Below, in pieces: positions 1 to 7,300 of a DNA stretch of 9,614 nt. The notes below the pieces were generated by a model. It saw only the letters and a program-made list of their open reading frames with translations. It searched no databases and had not been told where the DNA came from. The first letter of the stretch is position 1; every line of letters begins with the position of its first letter. The stretch comes from Candidatus Tenebribacter mawsonii. GTDB taxonomy: Bacteria; Cloacimonadota; Cloacimonadia; Cloacimonadales; TCS61. The translations under genes were made by a program, and so were the position numbers. The stretch lies in assembly GCA_030765665.1 (NCBI GenBank), contig JAVCCD010000086.1:1-9614 (forward strand). Direction: 5' to 3'.

Positions 1-105
1 AATGATATTGATTTATTGAAAACTCTCGTACCTCGAGTTTCCAACAAGTCAACATCACATAATCATCAACATAATGAAATAAATTTAGAAAAATGTCTAC
101 ATTAG
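1..105 (+). CDS. C-terminal fragment of an unidentified protein, possibly transposase
   Basis: Frame 1 is open from the first base to a TAG at 103-105, giving 34 residues that start NDIDLLKTLVPRV and end in NLEKCLH. The composition is protein-like (a Leu/Val segment, then a polar, His/Asn-rich tail). I do not recognise the family. It does not match the IstB, IS3 OrfB or IS66 C-termini I know. The reason to take it seriously is its position: it enters from outside the window and ends just before a likely IS terminus that interrupts a kinase gene, so a transposase or IS accessory protein is the natural guess. It is too short to prove coding. The minus strand also has an open frame over much of the same interval. 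Confidence 0.35.
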   Translation, partial: NDIDLLKTLVPRVSNKSTSHNHQHNEINLEKCLH

Positions 106-132
106 CGTCGTCTTATAAAGGGGGATATTACA
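1..132 (+). mobile_element. probable right end of an insertion sequence (partial)
   Basis: On the minus strand the kinase homology breaks off in mid-domain, between the codons for NLA and what should be LKTD. The break coincides with a sequence that reads TGTAATATCCCCC on the minus strand (GGGGGATATTACA at 120-132 on plus). The terminal TG/CA dinucleotides fit several IS families, such as IS3 and IS21. A plus-strand reading frame runs in from the window edge and stops 27 nt before this point, the usual spacing of a transposase gene from an IS end. The kinase stop codon TAA is supplied by this putative end. The other end, the matching terminal inverted repeat and the target duplication (expected to start at 133) lie outside the window, so the family is unassigned. 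The alternative is a deletion junction with unrelated DNA. Confidence 0.5.
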
Positions 133-3100
133 GTGCTAGGTTAGATAGTCCAATAATGGCATTCATTGGGGTTCGAATTTCATGCGACATAGTCGCTAAA
201 AATTGGCTTTTTGCTTGGGTGGCTTCTTCTGCAACTCCTTTGGCCTTTTCAAGCTTCTTTTCGATTTTTTTTCGCTCTGTTATATCGCTAAATGTAATCA
301 CTGCTCCAACACATTCACCATTTTTGAATATTGGTTTGCTAGTGTAGTCCACTGGAAATGAACTTAAGTCTTTTCTCCATAATACCTCATCATCAATATG
401 ATTGGTTGACCCATCAATATACGTTTTATACATAGAACACCTTTCAACGGGGAAGTCAGATCCGTCAGCATATTTATAATGAGTTAATTCGTGAATATTT
501 TGTCCTATAATCTCTTTATACTTATATCCTAACAAGTTCAGAGCTGAAGAATTCACAAAAGTTGTGACACCCTTATTATCGACACCTAGAATACCCTCAC
601 CAGCAGATTCTAGAATTAATCGTCCTTTCTCTTCTGATTCTTGTAGTATTTTTTCAGACTCTTTTCGATCAGTAATGTCAATTAATGTTCCTGTCATCAG
701 CAAAGCGCTTCCATCAGTTTTTCTTTTTGGAACATTTGCTCTTGCCGTTATCCATTTCACAGATCCGTCTTTCCGTAATATTGGATAAGTAGCATTATAA
801 GATTCGTATTTACCAGAAATTGCACCCAAAAATTTATCAAAAGTATCCTCTATCAATGTTTTATAATCTGCATTCAGTTCTCCTGTCTTGTTCAATATTT
901 CAGCCCATTCACTAATACTGTATGATTTATCACCAGATTTGTCTACTTCAAGTCCAATAAGATTTGCTGTTGTGTCCAACGCATGAAAAACGTCTTCTTT
1001 TTTAAAATCTATCCACCAGGCACCAACATCTGCTGATTCAAGTGAGCCAAATACCAATTCATTAAGCAATGACAGTTCTGATTCAGCTTTTTTACGTTCA
1101 GTCATGTCTATTATTGTTCCATCCAAAACAACAGGTTTCCCTTTCGAATCATATTCGGCCTGACCCTTTTCGAAAATGTACTTAATTTCTCCTTTATAAT
1201 CGAAAATGCGATATTCAACAGTATAAGATTGGTGTTTCTCAATTGCTCTTGAGACCACTTCACCTATCTTCTCATTATCTTCTGGATGAATAATGCTAGC
1301 GAAGGTTCGAACCTTATTTTGCACAAAATCAGAAGCAGGATAACCCGAAAGTGTTTCAATTTCATCACTCATAAAAAGTGTTGTCCAATCTTTATTGATT
1401 AAACATTGGAAAACAGTACCGGGAATTGTATTGACAAGGATTTTTAATCGTTCTTCATTTTTTCTGATTTCTTCTTCAACCTTTTTTAAATCAGTTACAT
1501 CAACAATCCATGCCATTATACTCTGCTTGCCATTATAATTGGTGAAGTAGTAATTTACAATGGTGTCAAGAATATTATTGTCTTTATCAAAAAACTGTAT
1601 ATGATAATTTTCAACAGTTTTTCCGTTTTTAAGTTCACTAAAAATATAATTCCTGTCTTCAATGTTTACATAGTTTTGAGGTGTTGAATCTCCAACTGTT
1701 AAACCAAAAATAGATCTAACGTTATCATTGGCATATTGTATAACTGCATCTGAAGTTATGACTACAGCTATTGGGCTGGTATCAAGTATCAATTGAAGGC
1801 GTGTTTGTTCTGCTTCCAATTTTGCTTCCATTAACGTTTGCTCTGTCATATCAAAGATGGTTCCATCTAAATAAGTTGCATTACCATCTTTATCATAAAT
1901 TCCTTGTCCGCGACCGTGCACCCAATGTGTACTACCATTTTTATTGATTATTCGATATTTTAAAATATATGATTCATGATTGGAAATCGCTTTTGCTGCT
2001 TTTGCAGAAGTTGATTCACGATCATCAGGATGCATAATATCACCAAAAGTAAGGTTTGGATTATCACCCATGAAGTCTTTAACCTGAAATCCCGACAGTG
2101 TTTCAATTTCTTGACTAAGAAACAACATGGTCCAAGGATCATTTGGGAGGTACCGGTATGAAACGCCTGGAATATTTTCTATCAGGGTACTAAGCTGTTC
2201 TTCATTCTTCTTTATTTCTTCTTCTGCGTTTTTTCGTTCGGTAATATCAGTTATTGAACCTGCTGCTCTATATGATACCCCATGTTTATCTCGTAAGGAT
2301 TTACCTCTGGCATTAAACCACCTCCATTCACCTTGCTTTGTTACAAGGCGGTATTCCACATCATAGGGTGTGCCATTTTCAAGGTGTGATTTGAAAGCCT
2401 TCAAGGTTGCTTTGCTATCATCTGGGTGGAGTCCGTCACTCCATGATTCCAATTTATTCGGATAGTCTTGTTCATCTTTGTATCCCAATAATTCTCGAAA
2501 ACGATCTGAATACCAGAAATTTTTACCGGGAATATCAAAATCCCATAAGCCATCACCGCTTCCTGAAGTAGTTAGTGCAAATCGTTCTTTGCTTTCAAGT
2601 AAAGCAGCTTCTGATTTTTTCTTATCTGTAATATCAAAACGAATTGATATAAATTCTTGTGGTTGCCCATGATCGTCAAAAATTGGGGCAATGGCTGAAT
2701 CAACCCAATAAATTGAACCATCCTTTGCTCTATTACAAATCTCTTCGCGCCAAACCTCACCCTTTTTAATGGTGCGCCACAAACTCTTCCATAACTCTTT
2801 TGAATGATAGCCAGAATTTACAATATTATGATTCCGTCCAATTAATTCATTTTTGGAATATTTAGCTAATTCACAAAAGTTGTTATTAACGTATGTAATT
2901 ATTCCTTTTGTATCTGTACGTGAGATTATGGCATTCTCATTAAGGGCTAAATTATTAGAAGATATAATTCTATTTGCTTCTTTTATTTTTGCTTTCTCAA
3001 TATCGAGATCCTTTATCATGTTCATGTAAAGACGAGAAGTACGATCTTTTGCATCTTCCAGGTGTTTCATGTTCTGCTCACTTCTCTGAAGCTTCCTAAG

Positions 3101-3163
3101 AAGTATTTTATTCTCTTTAATAATACTTTTTAGTTGTTCTTCCAATTCTTGATTTTGTTCCAT
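128..3163 (-). CDS. seven-PAS sensor histidine kinase, truncated after the H-box
   Basis: A 1011-residue soluble protein with no membrane segments. An N-terminal coiled coil (about 1-70, Glu/Lys/Gln-rich) is followed by seven PAS/PAC units at roughly 70-180, 190-308, 322-440, 448-560, 572-688, 698-832 and 840-962. Most end in the PAC signature D(I/M/V)T(E/D). A short coiled coil then leads to the start of a HisKA domain with the H-box (phospho-accepting His994 in MSHEIRTPMNAI). The reading frame stops 17 residues after His994, so the rest of HisKA, the ATPase domain and any receiver are missing. It cannot autophosphorylate or form the normal dimer bundle. The likely cause is an IS end abutting at 132. 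PAS3 and PAS5 resemble each other (shared IPG and ETLSG motifs) and look like an internal duplication. I chose the ATG at 3163, 11 nt after the FIST stop, over the in-frame ATG at 3247, which would overlap the FIST gene by 73 nt and add a non-PAS-like leader. Whether the stub is expressed or is a pseudogene cannot be told from here. Confidence 0.9.
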   Translation of the reverse strand: MEQNQELEEQLKSIIKENKILLRKLQRSEQNMKHLEDAKDRTSRLYMNMIKDLDIEKAKIKEANRIISSNNLALNENAIISRTDTKGIITYVNNNFCELAKYSKNELIGRNHNIVNSGYHSKELWKSLWRTIKKGEVWREEICNRAKDGSIYWVDSAIAPIFDDHGQPQEFISIRFDITDKKKSEAALLESKERFALTTSGSGDGLWDFDIPGKNFWYSDRFRELLGYKDEQDYPNKLESWSDGLHPDDSKATLKAFKSHLENGTPYDVEYRLVTKQGEWRWFNARGKSLRDKHGVSYRAAGSITDITERKNAEEEIKKNEEQLSTLIENIPGVSYRYLPNDPWTMLFLSQEIETLSGFQVKDFMGDNPNLTFGDIMHPDDRESTSAKAAKAISNHESYILKYRIINKNGSTHWVHGRGQGIYDKDGNATYLDGTIFDMTEQTLMEAKLEAEQTRLQLILDTSPIAVVITSDAVIQYANDNVRSIFGLTVGDSTPQNYVNIEDRNYIFSELKNGKTVENYHIQFFDKDNNILDTIVNYYFTNYNGKQSIMAWIVDVTDLKKVEEEIRKNEERLKILVNTIPGTVFQCLINKDWTTLFMSDEIETLSGYPASDFVQNKVRTFASIIHPEDNEKIGEVVSRAIEKHQSYTVEYRIFDYKGEIKYIFEKGQAEYDSKGKPVVLDGTIIDMTERKKAESELSLLNELVFGSLESADVGAWWIDFKKEDVFHALDTTANLIGLEVDKSGDKSYSISEWAEILNKTGELNADYKTLIEDTFDKFLGAISGKYESYNATYPILRKDGSVKWITARANVPKRKTDGSALLMTGTLIDITDRKESEKILQESEEKGRLILESAGEGILGVDNKGVTTFVNSSALNLLGYKYKEIIGQNIHELTHYKYADGSDFPVERCSMYKTYIDGSTNHIDDEVLWRKDLSSFPVDYTSKPIFKNGECVGAVITFSDITERKKIEKKLEKAKGVAEEATQAKSQFLATMSHEIRTPMNAIIGLSNLAL

Positions 3164-3174
3164 ATCTAATGATT

Positions 3175-4362
3175 TTATCCAAATAGTAAAGTTATAAAGG
3201 TTTGGTTGTGAAGCGCAGAATTTTTGGGATCCATTTTTAACGGGCATACTTCTGAATAAGAATAAAAACCTGCCATGGGAACATCATTTCCCAATATTTC
3301 CCGGGCTGTTGCAATCTCATCCTTTGTTCGTGTACCTAATAGCAATTTTCTACCTGCACACGAAATAAATAAACATCCTTTAACCTTTGGGTCTTTTCCT
3401 AATTTATTAAGGGCATCATTAATTGACTTTCGAGAACCATCAATAATTGTATCCCTAGGCGCATTTGCAATCTGTACTTTTGCTCCCAAATTGATTTCCC
3501 CAAGAAAAACAATTGCTCCATTTTGATCTGTCAAAACCTGAAAGGGTGTCCTTTGAAATAAGATATTATTTTGCTCATTCAAAACAAGAATAGGAAACTC
3601 AGGCCCTGCTTCATTTAGCTCACCCAGACTATTTTTATAGAAATCGATAGCGGGCTTATTATTAATTTCATAGACAATATTTCCTTCAGTTTTGGTTACT
3701 TTACCAGGTTCACCCAGAGGAATCCAGCCACTATCAACACCATACTCAAAGACAAAACTACCAGAGAATAATAAGATAGGTACAGAATCGGTATAAACCT
3801 TATTCCCGCAAAATTGATATTGCACTTTAAAACGCCATTGATCCCCGGGAACACCACCGAAAATCGGTACCTTGTCGTTTAGCAGGTTTTTTAAGGAAGC
3901 AATAATCTTATCATTTTGAGTGCCCACATTCCCTGGTATAGTAAAGCAAAGTCTTGGTTCACTATCGAAACCTTCAGTAGCCTCAACCACTGCTTTCTTA
4001 CAGGCATTATCAATGTCTTCTGAAAGTGAATCGCCCACTCCTGCGGAAAATACAATTGAATCAGATTTAAACAGTAGCATAACCACCGAGTCTTCTGCAA
4101 AACCTAATTCAGAGGACATTTCGCCATCAGTTGTTCCGCCAACCAATTGGATTCCATTCCATTTCATTGTTATTTCATCCAGAAAAGTTTGGAATTCATA
4201 ATCAATCGCTGAAAACAGGATACACGCATTAGGTATCCTTCCATTTAATTTTGATTCAGCTTGCTCAATCAGTTCTTTAACTGCATCTTCAGTATCGATT
4301 TCTTCACTATGACATACAATGAAGTCTAAATCCGTGTTACTGTTATTTGTCTCTTTTTTCAT
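3175..4362 (-). CDS. FIST-domain sensory protein (NosP-like candidate)
   Basis: A 395-residue cytosolic protein with no signal peptide or TM segment. Residues about 28-210 fit the FIST N domain, with the conserved VGGTTDGE motif at 74-81 and a following Val-rich strand. Residues about 225-370 fit FIST_C, ending in the diagnostic GFYSYSE motif (365-371) and a C-terminal ALHNQTFITLLFG. FIST proteins are signal-input modules. The characterised subgroup NosP binds heme and nitric oxide and controls a histidine kinase encoded beside it. The length here is close to NosP. The gene sits between two histidine-kinase genes (29 nt after the upstream kinase stop, 11 nt before the downstream start), which supports a kinase-partner role. 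Only two histidines are present, His18 and His385, so a histidine heme ligand would have to be one of these. Heme binding is not proven by sequence; small metabolites are the other ligands suggested for FIST domains. The start ATG is preceded by a clear AAGGAAA ribosome-binding site. Confidence 0.9.
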   Translation of the reverse strand: MKKETNNSNTDLDFIVCHSEEIDTEDAVKELIEQAESKLNGRIPNACILFSAIDYEFQTFLDEITMKWNGIQLVGGTTDGEMSSELGFAEDSVVMLLFKSDSIVFSAGVGDSLSEDIDNACKKAVVEATEGFDSEPRLCFTIPGNVGTQNDKIIASLKNLLNDKVPIFGGVPGDQWRFKVQYQFCGNKVYTDSVPILLFSGSFVFEYGVDSGWIPLGEPGKVTKTEGNIVYEINNKPAIDFYKNSLGELNEAGPEFPILVLNEQNNILFQRTPFQVLTDQNGAIVFLGEINLGAKVQIANAPRDTIIDGSRKSINDALNKLGKDPKVKGCLFISCAGRKLLLGTRTKDEIATAREILGNDVPMAGFYSYSEVCPLKMDPKNSALHNQTFITLLFG

Positions 4363-4364
4363 GG

Positions 4365-4372
4365 TTTCCTTT
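4365..4372 (-). promoter_or_regulatory. ribosome binding site of the FIST gene
   Basis: The minus strand reads AAAAAAGGAAACC directly before the ATG at 4362. It lies in the 29-nt gap after the kinase stop codon, with no terminator-like hairpin between the genes. It is the only good Shine-Dalgarno-like sequence among the three genes, which supports this start and independent translation of FIST within a shared transcript. Confidence 0.6.
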
Positions 4373-4391
4373 TTTATATTTAAACTTTCTT

Positions 4392-7300
4392 TTACTTTAG
4401 TGTTTCTTCAATCTCCCTGAATGCTATTATCGCTTTCTTAAAATCATACTTACCTACTGCCCTCTTCAAATCATCAAATTCTTTGCTTTTTAATCCTGCT
4501 TCATCAAGTTCCTTAATCAATACCTTGGCTTTCGGTTTTTTCTTTTCAATTAATTCTTTTAGTTGAGGAAGAAGCTCCTTAACCTTTTCTTTGTCTAGTT
4601 CAACCGTTTCCTTTTCCTCCTTTAAACCAAGAGAATCAGAAATAGCGATGATCAGTTGCTGAATTTGTTGGTCAAGAGCCAACAGACCTTCTTTCACCTC
4701 ATCATCTTTACGATCCACAATATCCTGCTCAACAACTTTGGAAAATTCATTGATGTTATCAGCTCCTATGTTCCCACTTACGCCTTTCAACGTGTGAATA
4801 ACACGCTTGGCAGTATCATAGTCCTTTTTGTTGTAGGTGGTTGAGATCTCTTTGGCAACCTCTTTGTTGTTCTCTGCAAACTTCTTTAGAATATTCAGAT
4901 AGAGGGATTTTTTGTTATTCAATCTCTTCAAAGCCGCTTCAATGTTCAGTCCAGGGATAGCTGGAATTTCAACATCCTGATCCTTTTTCTTTGGCGACTG
5001 CGGACTGTGGACTGTGGACTGAGAACTTCCTACTGCCAACTGCTCACCGGGTTTGATCCACTCAACCATCACTCCAAACATTGAATCGGGATCAATGGGT
5101 TTGGTTACCATATCGTTCATTCCCAAATCAAGGCATTTCTCCTTAACTCCCGACATGGCATCAGCGGTCATTGCTATGATCGGCACTTCATCATATTGTT
5201 TTAGTTTTCTGATTTCCTCTGTCGCAGTCAGCCCATCCATGACAGGCATCTGGATATCCATAAATACCAATGCATATTTTGAAGGTTCACCGGAAGTTTT
5301 CATTTTTTCTACCGCCTCCAGGCCATTGTTGGCTATCTCAACAACAAAGCCTTCGTCTTCCAGTAATTCTGTGGCCACCTGCTGATTGATCTCATTATCC
5401 TCTGTAAGTAGAATGGTCGCTCCGGTAATATTTTGAAGTGCTGTCTCATGCTTTTTCCCTTTCTCTATTCTTGTTCTGGAAGTTCTGATATCCTTTCCAA
5501 AAACATCCATGATCGTATCGAATAAAGTTGAATAGGAATATGGTTTTGAAATAAAGCGATTAATACCATGTCCATAGGCCTCTTTTTCCACATCTTCATT
5601 CCCGAAGGCACTCATAAGAATAACCGGTATGTTAGATAATGCGGATTCACCTTTTATCTGTTTAACCGTCTCCAATCCATCCATTCCTGGCATTAACCAA
5701 TCAATTATGATTAAATCATAGGTGTTACTTCTGAGTTCTTCAATACATTCCTCTCCTGACTCTACCAGCTCGATGTTAAACCCAAATGTTTCGATGGTTT
5801 CTTTTAAGATAAATCTTGCCGTAGCATTGTCATCACAACCAATAACCTTTAAGGATTTCATATCCTGGGGAGCATGGAATTGAGCACGTTTATTATCGTC
5901 CTGCCCTTCTACAATTACGCTGAAGAAAAAAGTGCTGCCTTTTCCTTTTTCACTCTCCAACCAGCAGGTTCCACCCATTAACTCAGCAAGGCGTTTGCTA
6001 ATGGCTAAACCAAGGCCGGTGCCTCCATATTTTCTAGTAGTTGAACTATCGGCCTGACTAAACTCCTGGAACATTTTTCCCTGTTGTTCTTCTGTTAATC
6101 CAACACCTGTGTCTTTTACAGAAAAATTCAATTTCATCTTGTGATCTTCCAATCGCTCGCCAACCGAAACATCAACTACCACTTCCCCTTTTTCTGTAAA
6201 CTTTATGGCATTGCTACAATAGTTGGTTATTATCTGGCCTATGCGTAATGAGTCACCAATTAAATATAATGGAACGTCATTGGAGATATGTAAGCTAAAC
6301 TCCAGGCCTTTATCCTGTGCCTTACCTGCATTCAAATTCGCCACATTCTCAAATACTTGCTCTAAATCAAAAGCTACATTTTCAATATTCAGTTTGCCGG
6401 CTTCTATTTTTGAAAAATCAAGTATGTCGTTTATAATACCTAAAAGAGAAAAAGCAGATCTGTCAACTTTCTCCAAATAATCTCTTTGTTTAGCATTAAG
6501 GTCCGTTTTCAAAGCCAAATTAGAAAGTCCGATAATAGCATTCATCGGAGTCCGTATTTCATGACTCATCGTAGCCAGGAACTGGCTTTTTGATAGTGTT
6601 GCAGCCTCTGCAATTTCTTTGGCTTCTTTTAATTCTTCTTCTGCTTTTTTCTTAGCTGTTACATCCCATGAAAGACCTGTGCCTCTTTGAACAGTCCCAT
6701 CTTGATTTCTAAAAAACACACCACGTGTTGTTATATATCGTAATTCACCAGTTCCAGTAATGGCCCTATATTCATCATCATAGCGATCACCTTTTGCAAT
6801 AGCATTCTGTACATTCTTTATTACATTGTCAAGATCTTCCGGATGAATATATTTTAACCATCCATCAAGAGTACCATCAAATTCACCTGCTTTCAATCCA
6901 TATAATGCCTCTTTTGCCTCATCAAAAATTAACTTATTCTCACCTATTATATAGTCCCAACTTCCCATTTTTGCAGATTCCAAAGCAAGATTAAGCCTCT
7001 CTTTGCTTTCTTTTAATTGGATCTCACGTACCTTAAGATCAGCAGTTCTTTCTTCAACTTTTAATTCTAAGTTTTCTTGAAAATCTAATAACTCTTGCTC
7101 ACGTTCAACAATCTTCTGACTCATGAAATTGAATGAATTAGCTAATTGGCCAATCTCACTCTTAGATTTGATACTTAAATTGGTATTATACAAACCTTTA
7201 GAAATGTTTTTTGCTGCGTCGGAAAGACGTTTAATTGGTATTGTGATCTTTCTGGAGATGATGAATATTATGATGAAAAGTAGAATGATTACTGCTAACA

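Noticed and set aside
8..45. GAAAACTC...GAGTTTCC hairpin near the left edge as a terminator
   Set aside because: The stem is about six pairs with a mismatch and no T-run follows on either strand; it also lies within the likely reading frame at 1-105.
1..132. Group II intron end as the cause of the truncation
   Set aside because: Neither a GUGYG 5' end nor a domain V-like hairpin is visible at the junction, and the adjacent reading frame runs toward the boundary as in an IS.
138..250. Recent recombination between the two kinases at the H-box
   Set aside because: The proteins match almost perfectly there, but the DNA (compare about 6530-6640) has many silent differences, so the similarity reflects family conservation and not a recent exchange that could explain the truncation.
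93..347. 84-codon plus-strand frame crossing the putative IS end
   Set aside because: It runs antisense through the kinase H-box and last PAS. It spans the junction only by chance and has no protein-like features of its own.
5053..5385. 110-codon plus-strand frame
   Set aside because: It is antisense to the REC2 domain of the kinase, whose conserved residues are all intact; a shadow frame.
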